A DNA stretch of 64,000 bases. It comes from Rhizobium bangladeshense (GTDB taxonomy: Bacteria > Pseudomonadota > Alphaproteobacteria > Rhizobiales > Rhizobiaceae). The stretch covers positions 186,001 to 250,000 of the forward strand of contig NZ_LYPL01000001.1 in assembly GCF_001662075.1 (NCBI RefSeq), written 5' to 3'. The notes under the pieces are model-generated. The model worked only from the letters and a program-made list of their open reading frames with translations, had not been told where the DNA came from and did no database searches. Position 1 is the first letter of the stretch. Every line of letters starts with the position of its first letter. Position numbers and translations under genes: made by a program. Positions 53,424-62,698 of this stretch are shown here, piece after piece.

Positions 53424-54380
53424 TCAATAGTCCCAGAAGACTGGCACCCAACGGAAGGCTTCGCCGTCCACCGCCACTCGGCCGACGGAGGGGAACGGCA
53501 GGTGCGTGGCCACCAACTGTTCACCCGTTGCCGCCAGCTCCCGCAAGAGATCGCGGCGAACACGAGCCGCTTCTTCGGGATAGTGCTCGAAACCATTGTA
53601 CCAGTCGGGGTGCTCAAACCCGACCGCAAAGATGGCGTCGCCGGCGAATGTCAACCTGTCGCTCCCCGATGCCAGGCGAACCACGCTGTGTCCGGGAGTG
53701 TGGCCGCCGGTGCGCTGGGCCACCACACCCGGCGCCACCTCGGACTGCTCGTCGAACAGCCTGAGGTGGTTGCCGTACTGGCTGAGGAACCGCTTTGCGG
53801 TCGCCCGAAGCGCGTCGGGGAAGCCCGGCGGCATCGACACCTGGCTGAAATCGGGCGCTTCCCAGAACTTCGCCTCGGCAGCCGCCACGTGAATCCTGAG
53901 GTCTGGACGCAGCCGGTCCTTCACCCCATCGACCAGCAGGCCGCCAATGTGGTCCATGTGCAGGTGGGTCAGCACCACGTCAGTCACCGAACCAAGATCG
54001 ATGCCGGCAGCCTCCAGCCGCCTGATCAGCTGCCCGGCCCGCGGCAAGTTCAAGTCCGGGTCCAACCCCAGTCCGGCATCGATGAGGATGGTCTGCCCAC
54101 CGCTGCGGACGAGAACGACGTTCAGTGCCCAGTCCAAAGCGTCCTGCGGCAGGAACATGTCGCCCAGCCACACCGCCCGGTCGGCCGCATCGACGTTGTG
54201 TCCCAGCATCGCGGTCGGGAGCGGCAGCACTCCGTCGCTGATGATCAGAACCTCGATATCGCCGATCCGCACCGCGTAGCGCGACGGAACCAATTCGTCG
54301 GGCTGCGGTCTGCCGGGCTGTCGGATGCTGTTTGTCTCCTGCTGACCAGTCGTATGAGGTCTTGCTTCTGCCTGTGACAT
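53424..54380 (-). CDS. MBL-fold metallo-hydrolase
   Basis: A 318-residue metallo-beta-lactamase-fold hydrolase. Metal motif HLHMDH (H139, H141, D143, H144), then TGGHTPGHS and FAGDAIF, with the last metal residue in VATHLPFP. The layout with the first ~40 residues preceding the fold is that of quorum-quenching lactonase-like or cyclase-like enzymes, but the substrate cannot be assigned. GGAGCGCATC precedes the ATG. It stands alone, facing the helicase. Confidence 0.87.
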   Translation of the reverse strand: MSQAEARPHTTGQQETNSIRQPGRPQPDELVPSRYAVRIGDIEVLIISDGVLPLPTAMLGHNVDAADRAVWLGDMFLPQDALDWALNVVLVRSGGQTILIDAGLGLDPDLNLPRAGQLIRRLEAAGIDLGSVTDVVLTHLHMDHIGGLLVDGVKDRLRPDLRIHVAAAEAKFWEAPDFSQVSMPPGFPDALRATAKRFLSQYGNHLRLFDEQSEVAPGVVAQRTGGHTPGHSVVRLASGSDRLTFAGDAIFAVGFEHPDWYNGFEHYPEEAARVRRDLLRELAATGEQLVATHLPFPSVGRVAVDGEAFRWVPVFWDY

Positions 54381-54622
54381 GATGCGCTCCTGTTTTGCGT
54401 TATCGAGAGGTGTCGGTACGGGTCACCTTGCCGACACTAAGTCGGAGCGTGTTTGGCGGTCGATCGGATCAAGGAAGAGAAAAGGCTACTCCTTAGTACA
54501 GGGCAGCCTGTGGTTTCGGCTGGGCGCAGCGACGATTTGGTGGTGAAGCGGCTGGCATGAGGACGCATAGCTTCTGGCCCGAGGGACCTGCCTGCATCAT
54601 CCCTGCAGAAGGAGATACCGCA

Positions 54623-55675
54623 TCAGAGCGAAAGCGGTGGCTCGGCCGGTTTCAGGAAGCGCTCGACCTTTTCCGCCGTCACCGCCTCGACCGAGGCCGG
54701 CGACCACTTCGGATCGCGATCCTTGTCGATGACGGCGGCGCGGATGCCTTCGAAGAAATCCGGATTATCCAGCATCTGCAGGCAGGCGCCGAGTTCGCGG
54801 CCGAGGCATTCGGCAAGCGAGGTGCTGCGGCGGCCTGATCTCAGCAGCCGGAGAGCGAGTTTCAGGCTGGTCGGCGAACGGGTCAGCAGCACCCGGCGGG
54901 TCTCGGCGGCGAACTCACCCTCTTCCTCGGCGAGAGCCGTGAGGATTTGCTCGACGCTATCGAAGGAAAATGTACGATCGATGATCGCGGCGTTCTGCTG
55001 TAGCCGGCTTTCTCCCCGAGGCTCGGAAAGACCCTGGAGCACGGCGTCGACATCGGTCGATGAACTCCCGCGCGGCACTCCCGAAAGAGCATCGATCACC
55101 GCGTCGAGCCGCGACGAAGCGACCTGAAGATCGGCCAGACCGGCATAGATCGCGTCCGCAGCGCCAATATCGAGCCCTGTCAGGCCGAGCCATGTTCCGG
55201 CCTCGCCGGGTGCCTTCGGCAACAGCCATGTGGCGCCGACATCGGGGACATAGCCGATGCCGGTTTCGGGCATCGCCAGCCGGGTGCGCTCGGTAACGAT
55301 GCGGTGGCGGCCATGCGCGGACAGGCCGACGCCGCCGCCCATGGTGATGCCGTCCATCAGCGCCACGTAGGGTTTGGGGTAGACGGAAATCATATGGTTG
55401 AGACGGAATTCCTCCCGCCAGAAGGTTCCGGCGAGGCCGTCGCCGGCCCGGGCGCTCTCATGCAGCGCGCGGATATCGCCGCCGGCGCAGAAGCCGCGTT
55501 CGCCTTCTCCCGTCGCCACGACAATCGCCACTTCGGCATCGCGGGCAAAGCCGTCAAGCGCCTCGGCGATCGACCGGATCATCGCCAGCGTCAGGCTGTT
55601 CAGCGCCCGCGGCCGGTTGAGCCGGATGATGCCGGCAGCACCTCGCCGCTCGATGATGACTTCGCTGTCCTGCAT
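54623..55675 (-). CDS. 3-hydroxyisobutyryl-CoA hydrolase-like crotonase
   Basis: A 350-residue crotonase-fold protein. RGFCAGGDIRALHESA is the oxyanion loop characteristic of the HIBYL-CoA hydrolase group (GGDxR), followed by PYVALMDGITMGGGVGLS and AMPETGIGYVPDVGATWLLP. The extra ~90-residue helical C-terminus matches this group and not plain enoyl-CoA hydratases. It acts in valine degradation. GGAGGG lies close to the start. A 13-base inverted repeat lies just upstream. Confidence 0.87.
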   Translation of the reverse strand: MQDSEVIIERRGAAGIIRLNRPRALNSLTLAMIRSIAEALDGFARDAEVAIVVATGEGERGFCAGGDIRALHESARAGDGLAGTFWREEFRLNHMISVYPKPYVALMDGITMGGGVGLSAHGRHRIVTERTRLAMPETGIGYVPDVGATWLLPKAPGEAGTWLGLTGLDIGAADAIYAGLADLQVASSRLDAVIDALSGVPRGSSSTDVDAVLQGLSEPRGESRLQQNAAIIDRTFSFDSVEQILTALAEEEGEFAAETRRVLLTRSPTSLKLALRLLRSGRRSTSLAECLGRELGACLQMLDNPDFFEGIRAAVIDKDRDPKWSPASVEAVTAEKVERFLKPAEPPLSL

Positions 55676-55691
55676 GGTTCACCCTCCGCTG

Positions 55692-55742
55692 TTCAAGCCT
55701 TTCCTGGTCAGATTGAACCATTCTACCCGGGAAAGGCTTGAA
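55692..55742 (-). repeat. Long inverted repeat between galE and the HIBYL-CoA hydrolase gene
   Basis: TTCAAGCCTTTCC (55692-55704) and GGAAAGGCTTGAA (55730-55742) are a perfect 13-base inverted pair with 25 bases between. It lies between the galE stop and the start of the hydrolase gene on the minus strand, so it is in the 5' region of the latter. It may be an operator, a leader hairpin or the terminator of galE. Confidence 0.65.
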
Positions 55743-55820
55743 ACCATGCATAGACGACGATGCGGCATCGCTCCAGAGCATTTCCGGCAAGCCTGTAAAC
55801 AGGCTGCTGCCGCGCGTCGT

Positions 55821-56855
55821 TCAGAACGATGCGGCGGCAAGCGCCCGGTGGATGCTGTGCAGGTCGTCGACATTTCTGTTCGACAGGAAGAGCTCCCAAT
55901 CGAGCGAGCTCTGGACGATGGTCTCAAGCGAATCGTGGCGGGGCTCCCAGTCGAGCACCTGCCTGGCGAGCGAAGCATCGGCGACGACGCTTGCCGAATC
56001 GCCGGGGCGGCGCGGCGCCATATGGATTTTGAAGGAATGTCCGTGCAGGCGGGTGACCATGTTCAAGACGTCGAGCACCGAATAGCCGCTGCCATAACCG
56101 CAATTGGCAACGAGCGAGCCTTTGTCCCTGCGCAGATGCTGCAGTGCTTTCAGATGGGCATCGGCAAGATCGGTGACATGGATGTAGTCGCGCACGCCGG
56201 TGCCGTCATGGGTGGGATAGTCGATGCCATAGACATGGACGCTGTCGCGTTTGCCGAGTGCTGCCTCGCAGGCGACCTTGATCAGATGCGTGGCGCCTGC
56301 GGTCGACTGGCCGGTACGGTGATCGGGGTCGGCGCCGGCGACGTTGAAATAGCGGAGCGCGACATAATTGAAGTCATAGGCGGCGGCGGCATCGCGCAGC
56401 ATGAATTCGGTCATCAGCTTCGACTGGCCGTAGGGATTTTCCGGATTGAGGGAGGCATTCTCCTTCACCGGCAGGTCGTTCTGCTGCTGACCGTAGACGG
56501 CGGCGGTCGACGAAAACACGAAATTGCGGATGCCGGCCTTGATCGAGGCGGAGAGAAGCGCCCGGGTCTTGCCGGAGTTGTTGTCGTAATAGGAAAGCGG
56601 ATCGGCGACCGAGACCGGGACGACGGCGGAGCCGGCGAAATGGATGATCGCCTCGATGTCGTTTTCGATGAAGATCTTCTTCAAGATGTCGGGATCGGCA
56701 ATGTCGCCGAGGTAGAAGCGCGCTGCCGGCGCCACGGCCCAGCGAAAGCCGGTGGAGAGGCGATCGAGCACGACCACGTCCTCGCCCGCATCGATGAGCG
56801 CCCAAACCATGTGACTGCCGATATAACCGGCCCCGCCCGTCACCAAAACCGCCAT
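55821..56855 (-). CDS. galE: UDP-glucose 4-epimerase
   Basis: A 344-residue extended short-chain dehydrogenase. The NAD motif is LVTGGAGYIGSH near the start, the catalytic segment is SSTAAVYG (S116/T117) and the YxxxK motif is YGQSK (Y142, K146). RPGDSASVVADASLA near the C-terminus is typical. It interconverts UDP-glucose and UDP-galactose; in rhizobia this gene (exoB) supplies galactose for surface polysaccharides. The start at 56855 is preferred to an in-frame ATG at 56894, which adds residues outside the fold. Confidence 0.95.
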   Translation of the reverse strand: MAVLVTGGAGYIGSHMVWALIDAGEDVVVLDRLSTGFRWAVAPAARFYLGDIADPDILKKIFIENDIEAIIHFAGSAVVPVSVADPLSYYDNNSGKTRALLSASIKAGIRNFVFSSTAAVYGQQQNDLPVKENASLNPENPYGQSKLMTEFMLRDAAAAYDFNYVALRYFNVAGADPDHRTGQSTAGATHLIKVACEAALGKRDSVHVYGIDYPTHDGTGVRDYIHVTDLADAHLKALQHLRRDKGSLVANCGYGSGYSVLDVLNMVTRLHGHSFKIHMAPRRPGDSASVVADASLARQVLDWEPRHDSLETIVQSSLDWELFLSNRNVDDLHSIHRALAAASF

Positions 56856-57062
56856 GTCCCACACCCCTGCTTTCGCTTTTAGAAGCAGGGGCATCAGGCG
56901 CCGGTTTTTCTTTCCAATTTTCTTATCGCAGGTCCGTTCGGGACCCTTTCAACGCTTATGTTTGGAGTCGTGGTTAGAGGCCGATTTCGGGCTTTGCTCA
57001 AGTTTTAGCGATGCGGCCATTCCGGTGCAAAATCGGTCCGGCGCGCGCTCTCGCCGGCCCGT

Positions 57063-58229
57063 TCAGAGCTTGACGATATAATCGCAGAGCCGCTCGGCAG
57101 CGACCGCTATCTGGCCGGGGTCGCGCAGGAAACAGGCGCGCAGGAACAGCTCGCCGCCGGCGCCGAAAGCGGTTCCGGGGGCGAGACCGACGCCCGTCTT
57201 GTCGACGATGTCGATCGCGGCCCTGCGGCTGTCGGTAACCCCGTCGATCTTCAGGAAGGCATAGAGTGCGCCGTCCGGCTTCAGCGTCTCGACGCGGTTG
57301 GTGGCAATCAGCGCATCGCAGAGGATGTCGCGGGAACGGGCGGCCTTGGCGATGTTGGCGCGCACGAAATCGTCGCCTTGATCGAGCGCCGCGACGGCGC
57401 CCTTCTGCATGAACTGCGCCACACCCGATGTCGAATACTGGATGAGGTTTTCGAGCACCTGCCCCATCTCGGGCGGAGCGACGATCCAGCCGACGCGCCA
57501 GCCGGTCATCGACCAGTTCTTCGAGAAGGAATTGACGAAGATGATCTTGTCGCCTTCATCCATCACGTCGAGGAAAGAGGGCGCGCGGCCGCCGGCAAAG
57601 TGATAGAGCGCGTAGATTTCGTCCGCCATGATCCAGAGATCATGTTTGCGGGCAAGGGCGAGGATTGCGCCGAGATCCTTTTGGGTTGCGGTCCAGCCGG
57701 TCGGGTTCGAGGGTGTATTGATGAAAAGACCCCGAGTCTTCGGCGTGATCGCGGCTGCGAGGCGGTCGAGATCGAGCCCCCATCTGCCGCCCTCGAACTG
57801 CAGTTCGACGCCGACGGCGCGCGCGCCGGCGATTTCGAGCGCGGCGGCGATATTCGGCCAGGCCGGGGTGAGATAGACGAATTCGTCGCCGGGCGAGGTC
57901 AGCGCCTGCACGGAGATCTGGATCGCCTGCATGCCGGAGCCGGTGACATAGAAATGCTCGACCGGCAGGCGGACGGAAAAATGCCTGAAGTAATAATCCG
58001 ACAGCGCCCGGCGAAGCTCGGGAATGCCGCGCTGCCAGGTATAGAAGGTTTCGCCTGATGCAAGCGCCTCCATCGCCGCCCGGCTGATGAAATCGGGCGT
58101 CGGCAGATCACCTTCACCCACCCAGAGCGGCAGCAGGCCTTGCCGGCCGCGGGCATAATTGACGACTTCGACGATCCCGCTTTCGGGCGCCGCTACGGCG
58201 CGCGGACTGAGGCTGTTCATGATCGACAT
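57063..58229 (-). CDS. PLP-dependent aminotransferase, class I/II
   Basis: A 388-residue fold-type I aminotransferase. The PLP lysine is K237 in NSFSKNWSMTGWR, with INTPSNPTGW and MADEIYALYHF (aspartate and tyrosine for the cofactor) before it. It begins with GIVEVVNYARGRQGLLPLWVGEGDLPTP, the subclass seen in aspartate/aromatic aminotransferase-like proteins. Substrate unassigned. GGAG lies six bases before the ATG at 58229. Confidence 0.93.
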   Translation of the reverse strand: MSIMNSLSPRAVAAPESGIVEVVNYARGRQGLLPLWVGEGDLPTPDFISRAAMEALASGETFYTWQRGIPELRRALSDYYFRHFSVRLPVEHFYVTGSGMQAIQISVQALTSPGDEFVYLTPAWPNIAAALEIAGARAVGVELQFEGGRWGLDLDRLAAAITPKTRGLFINTPSNPTGWTATQKDLGAILALARKHDLWIMADEIYALYHFAGGRAPSFLDVMDEGDKIIFVNSFSKNWSMTGWRVGWIVAPPEMGQVLENLIQYSTSGVAQFMQKGAVAALDQGDDFVRANIAKAARSRDILCDALIATNRVETLKPDGALYAFLKIDGVTDSRRAAIDIVDKTGVGLAPGTAFGAGGELFLRACFLRDPGQIAVAAERLCDYIVKL

Positions 58230-58366
58230 GCATATCTCCGGTTTCCGCCTTCATAAAATATTTATGCCGGCAAATCCCATGATATCGAGTGATGGCATAT
58301 CGATTTTCGTGATGAATGGCCGGGCTGGGCCGGTGGTAGAAAATCCCTCTGGGAAATTGACACTTG

Positions 58367-58491
58367 CCCCTCATCCGCCTGCCGGCACCTTCTCCCCCGT
58401 TCTGACGGGAGAAGGGGATCTGCCGCGACCTGTCCAGTCCCCCTACCTCTCGCAAGGCACGTCCCCTCTCCCCGTTTTTACGGGGAGAGGG
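58367..58491. repeat. Rhizobial intergenic repeat with two hairpins
   Basis: Two stems: CCTTCTCCC (58388-58396) with GGGAGAAGG (58407-58415), and CCCTCTCCCCGT (58464-58475) with ACGGGGAGAGGG (58480-58491), the latter perfect over 12 bases. The leading GCCCCTCATCCGCCTGCCGG is the common start of this family in Rhizobiaceae. It fills the gap between mscL and the aminotransferase gene. Confidence 0.8.
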
Positions 58492-58529
58492 CCGGGCATG
58501 GAGGGCGGAACCGCCGACTTCAGCCCCGA

Positions 58530-58967
58530 TCAGGCCGTCGGGCGCGTGGCGAGGAGATCGCGGATCTCCGTCAGCAGCTGAACATCCGCAGGCGGTGGGG
58601 GCAGCTCCTCCGGTGCGGCCTTTTCCTGGCGCTCGACCTGCAGGCGCAGATAGTTGACGCCCTTGACCATCAGAAAAATGATCCAGGCCAGAATCAGAAA
58701 GTTGATGAGAACGGTGAGGAAGCTGCCATAGGCGAAGACCGCACCCTGGGCGCGGGCGGCGGCAAGTGTGGGCGCGTTAACGGCCGAGGAAAGCGGGAGA
58801 AAGTAATTGGAAAAATCGAAGCCGCCGAAGACGGCGCCGACAACCGGCATGATGATGTCGTCGACCAGCGATTTGACGATGCCGCCGAAGGCGCCGCCGA
58901 TGATGACGCCGACTGCAAGATCCATGACATTGCCGCGGGCGATAAAGGCCTTGAACTCATTGAGCAT
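58530..58967 (-). CDS. mscL: Large-conductance mechanosensitive channel
   Basis: A 145-residue MscL. It starts [27 protein letters not shown], with the first membrane helix, and continues with [16 protein letters not shown], a periplasmic loop, and a second helix [22 protein letters not shown]. The C-terminal helix is present. It releases solutes on osmotic down-shock. GGGAGA lies upstream; the frame is open eight codons further, to 58991, without better signals. Confidence 0.96.
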   Translation of the reverse strand: MLNEFKAFIARGNVMDLAVGVIIGGAFGGIVKSLVDDIIMPVVGAVFGGFDFSNYFLPLSSAVNAPTLAAARAQGAVFAYGSFLTVLINFLILAWIIFLMVKGVNYLRLQVERQEKAAPEELPPPPADVQLLTEIRDLLATRPTA

Positions 58968-59030
58968 CCGATCCGTCTCCCTTCGATCCATTTCAGAGAT
59001 ATGCAGTTGTTTTCAGTAGCTACATCTTCA

Positions 59031-59050
59031 TTGCAATTAATCAATTGCAA
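59031..59050. promoter_or_regulatory. Inverted repeat in the mscL/hybrid kinase promoter region
   Basis: TTGCAATT - AATC - AATTGCAA, perfect 8-base arms. It lies between the divergent mscL and sensor-kinase starts, about 64 bases from mscL and 140 from the kinase. A regulator site is plausible; no match to a known operator is recognised. Confidence 0.5.
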
Positions 59051-59192
59051 ATCGCAATAATCGGGCCGAAGCTCCCCGCGTGCAACCTTTGACTTAAGGC
59101 TTAGACGGGCGGGAATTTTCAAGGCTCCTGAAATGACTTAAGCTCATCTGCATTGCGGGAGGTGCCGGCGGCTTCTCGCCGGCGGAGAGTCA

Positions 59193-62100
59193 ATGCTTCC
59201 AGGCTGGGTCATATTCGCGTCTGCCTTCGGCTATCTGCTGCTGCTTTTCGCCGTGGCCAGCTATGGCGACCGCAAGAACCGCGGCCCGGGTGCGCTGGAA
59301 GGCGGATGGCCCGTGGTCTATGCCTTGAGCCTGGCGATCTACTGCACCTCCTGGACCTATTTCGGCAGCGTCGGGCTTGCCGCGCAACGCGGCCTGGAAT
59401 TTGCCGGCATCTATATCGGTCCCATTCTGGTCTTCACGCTCGGCATGCCGCTGCTTCGCCGCATCATCGAGCTTGCCAAGGCGGAGAAGCTCACCTCGGT
59501 CGCCGATTTCGTCGCCGCGCGCTACGGCAAGAACCCGACGGTCGCCACCATCGTCGCGCTGATCTCGCTGATCGGCACCATTCCCTATATCGCGCTGCAG
59601 CTGAAGGCGATCTCCAGCACCGTCAGCGCCATGGTCAATCCGTCCGATTACGGCATCGGCAGCGGCAATCTCTACTTCCTCGACCTGCCGCTCGCCGCGA
59701 CGCTGGTGCTTGCCTGCTTCGCCGTCATGTTCGGCACGCGGCATACGGATGCGACGGAACACCAGGACGGTCTCATCCTTGCCGTCTCGATGGAATCGGT
59801 GGTCAAGCTGGTCGCCTTCCTTACGGCCGGCGTCTGCGTCATCTGGTTTCTGTTCGACGGTCCCGTCGATCTCTGGCAGAAGACCGTCGAAAACAGCCTG
59901 GTCATGTCGGCGCTGAATTACCATACGCCGATCAGCCGCTGGATCACCCTGATCATGCTGTCGGCTTTCGCCATCATCCTGCTGCCGCGGCAATTCCACG
60001 TAACGGTCGTGGAAAACCGGACGGCGAAACAGCTGAAACTCGCGGGCTTTCTGTTTCCCACCTATCTCGTCGCGATCAATCTCTTCGTACTGCCGGTGGC
60101 GATCGGCGGGTTGTTGACCTTCGGCGGCGCCGGCAATGCCGATTTCTACATGCTGTCGCTGCCGCTTGCCGGCGAGATGCCTGTCATCACGCTGATCACC
60201 TTCATCGGCGGCTTTTCTGCCGCAACGGCGATGGTCATCGTCGATTCCGTGGCGCTGTCGATCATGGTGTCGAACGACATCATCATGCCGATCTTCCTCA
60301 GGCGCAAACTTGCCGGCCGCACCGGCCAGCGCGACGATTTCGCCAAGACGCTGCTCAACATCCGCCGCAGCGCCATCTTCGCCGTGCTGCTGTTCGGCTA
60401 TGCCTATTACCGCTCGACCGACAGCACGGCCGGCCTTGCCTCGATCGGCCTTCTTTCCTTCGCGGCGATCGCGCAGATCGCCCCTGCCCTGTTCGGCGGG
60501 CTGATCTGGCGGCGGGCGAATGCGCGCGGCGCCATCCTCGGGCTGACGTCCGGCTTCGTCATCTGGGTCTATCTGCTGTTCCTGCCTTCGCTCGGCGGCC
60601 CCGATTATTCCTACGTGGCAAGCGCCGTGCTCGGCTTCATCTTCCCCGGCGCGACGCTGTTTACCGCGCCCGACGCCGATCCGCTGGTCAATGCGACCGT
60701 GATGAGCCTGCTCGTCAATACCGCCTTCGTCATCGTCGGCTCGCTCACCCGCAATGCCAGGCCGCTGGAACGCATCCAGGCCGGCATCTTCGTCAAGCGG
60801 CATTCGCGCTCGCAATTTGCCACGCGCGGCTGGAAGACCCGCATCAGTGTCGGTGACCTCAAGGCGGCGATCTCGCGCTATCTCGGCGAGGAGCGCATGC
60901 AGCGCTCGTTGACGACCTATGAGCAAAGCTCCGGCCGCAAGCTGGAGGACGAGCAGCCGGCCGACATGGCGCTGATCCATTTCAGCGAACAGCTGCTCGG
61001 CAGCGCCATCGGCTCATCCTCGGCGCGCCTGGTGCTGTCACTGATCCTGCAGAAGATCGAGGATGCCTCTTCCGACACCGCCTGGCTGCTCGACCAGGCG
61101 AGCGAAGCGCTGCAATATAACCAGGACATGCTGCAGACCGCGCTGTCGCAGATGGACCAGGGCATTGCCGTCTTCGACAGTTCCAACCGGCTAACCATCT
61201 GGAACCGGCGCTTCCGGCAATTGCTCGATCTGCCTGAGAACGCCGGTCAGGTCGGCTTTCCCCTCTCCGAGATCGTCACCATTCTCAGCCAGCGCGGCGA
61301 CATCGCGCCCGGCGATCAGCAGCAGACGGTGCGGCACTTCCTGACGCTCGACAAACCCTTCTCGCTGGTGCTCGGCGGCGGCGAGCGGATCATCGAGGTG
61401 CGCTCCAACGCCATGCCCGACAAGGGCATCGTCGCCACCTTCACCGACATCACCCAGCGCGTCAACGCCGACCAGGCGCTGAAGCAGGCGAACGAGACGC
61501 TGGAGCAGCGGGTCGCCGAACGCACGGCCGAGCTTACTCGCGTCAACCGCCAACTCGCCGAGGCGCGGGCCGCTGCCGACGAGGCGAACATCGGCAAGAC
61601 CCGCTTTTTTGCCGCCGCCGGCCACGACATCCTGCAGCCGCTCAACGCCGCCAGGCTCTATTCCTCCGCCCTGGTGGAGCGCATGGCGCAATCGGACAAC
61701 AGCCCGATCGTGCGCAACATCGATTCGGCGCTGGAATCGGTCGAGACCATTCTCGGCGCGGTGCTCGATATCTCCAGGCTCGATACCGGCGCCATGCGGC
61801 CGCGGCTCGCCTCCGTGGCGCTTTCCGACCTGTTGGAGCGGATCGAGACCGATTTCGCGCCGATCGCCCGGGAAAAACAGCTGAAGCTTGTGGTCATGCC
61901 GACGTCGCTGCGCGTGCGCTCCGACCCCAACCTTCTGCGCCGCCTGGTGCAGAACCTTGTTTCCAACGCCATCAAATACACGATCACCGGCAAGGTGCTG
62001 GTCGGGGCGCGGCGGCGCGGCAATCAGGTGATCATCCAGGTGATCGATTCCGGCATCGGCATTCCGCCGTCGAAATTCCGCACCGTGTTCAAGGAATTCG

Positions 62101-62696
62101 CGCGGCTGGACGAAGGCGCGAAAACCGCTTCCGGCCTCGGCCTCGGCCTTTCGATCGTCGACCGCATCGCCCGCGTGCTCAACCACCCGGTCGAGCTGCA
62201 GTCGACGCATGGAAGGGGCACGGAATTCCGCATCGCCATACCGCTCGACATCTCGCGCCCGGCCGAGGCCGTCGCGGCCATCGCACCTGCCGAGCGGCCG
62301 TCACAGCCGCTCAAGGGACTGAAGGTGCTGTGCATCGACAACGAGCCGAAAATCCTCGAAGGCATGCGGTTGCTGCTCAGCGGCTGGGGCTGCGAGGTGA
62401 CGGCGGTGCATTGTCTGGCCGATGTGATCGCAGGCGACGGCCGTGGCGGACCGCCGGATCTCGCCATTGCCGATTATCATCTCGACGACGGAACCGGCAT
62501 TGCCGCGATCCTGCATCTGCGCCGGCAGTTCGGCGCCGATATCCCCGCCTTGCTTGTGACCGCCGACCGCACGCCGGAGGTGCGCGGCGAGGCCGAGCGG
62601 CACGACATCGCCGTTCAGCACAAGCCTGTGCGGCCGGCGGCGCTACGCGCCTATATCACCCAGATTTCCGGGTTGAAACGCGCGGCTGCGGAGTAG
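59193..62696 (+). CDS. SSS-domain hybrid sensor histidine kinase (CbrA/NahK-like)
   Basis: A 1167-residue protein. The N-terminal ~500 residues are a sodium:solute symporter-like domain with about 12-13 membrane spans (ALSLAIYCTSWTYFGSVGLAA, YIALQLKAISSTVSAMV). A PAS-type domain (~660-760, QMDQGIAVFDSSNRLTIWNRRF) and coiled coil follow, then the kinase (GHDILQPLNAARLYSSALVE, H811; N box NLVSNAIKYTITG; GLGLGLSIVDRIARV) and a receiver (CIDNEPKILEGM, D1094 in IADYHLDDG). NahK-type kinases share this PAS-kinase-receiver end. The symporter part may sense or carry a nutrient. Confidence 0.94.
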   Translation: MLPGWVIFASAFGYLLLLFAVASYGDRKNRGPGALEGGWPVVYALSLAIYCTSWTYFGSVGLAAQRGLEFAGIYIGPILVFTLGMPLLRRIIELAKAEKLTSVADFVAARYGKNPTVATIVALISLIGTIPYIALQLKAISSTVSAMVNPSDYGIGSGNLYFLDLPLAATLVLACFAVMFGTRHTDATEHQDGLILAVSMESVVKLVAFLTAGVCVIWFLFDGPVDLWQKTVENSLVMSALNYHTPISRWITLIMLSAFAIILLPRQFHVTVVENRTAKQLKLAGFLFPTYLVAINLFVLPVAIGGLLTFGGAGNADFYMLSLPLAGEMPVITLITFIGGFSAATAMVIVDSVALSIMVSNDIIMPIFLRRKLAGRTGQRDDFAKTLLNIRRSAIFAVLLFGYAYYRSTDSTAGLASIGLLSFAAIAQIAPALFGGLIWRRANARGAILGLTSGFVIWVYLLFLPSLGGPDYSYVASAVLGFIFPGATLFTAPDADPLVNATVMSLLVNTAFVIVGSLTRNARPLERIQAGIFVKRHSRSQFATRGWKTRISVGDLKAAISRYLGEERMQRSLTTYEQSSGRKLEDEQPADMALIHFSEQLLGSAIGSSSARLVLSLILQKIEDASSDTAWLLDQASEALQYNQDMLQTALSQMDQGIAVFDSSNRLTIWNRRFRQLLDLPENAGQVGFPLSEIVTILSQRGDIAPGDQQQTVRHFLTLDKPFSLVLGGGERIIEVRSNAMPDKGIVATFTDITQRVNADQALKQANETLEQRVAERTAELTRVNRQLAEARAAADEANIGKTRFFAAAGHDILQPLNAARLYSSALVERMAQSDNSPIVRNIDSALESVETILGAVLDISRLDTGAMRPRLASVALSDLLERIETDFAPIAREKQLKLVVMPTSLRVRSDPNLLRRLVQNLVSNAIKYTITGKVLVGARRRGNQVIIQVIDSGIGIPPSKFRTVFKEFARLDEGAKTASGLGLGLSIVDRIARVLNHPVELQSTHGRGTEFRIAIPLDISRPAEAVAAIAPAERPSQPLKGLKVLCIDNEPKILEGMRLLLSGWGCEVTAVHCLADVIAGDGRGGPPDLAIADYHLDDGTGIAAILHLRRQFGADIPALLVTADRTPEVRGEAERHDIAVQHKPVRPAALRAYITQISGLKRAAAE

Positions 62697-62698
62697 GC

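Noticed and set aside
59190..60980. 596-codon open frame on the minus strand
   Set aside because: It lies fully opposite the hybrid kinase and is rich in Arg, Asp and Gln as expected from the antisense of high-G+C coding DNA; no ribosome site or homology.
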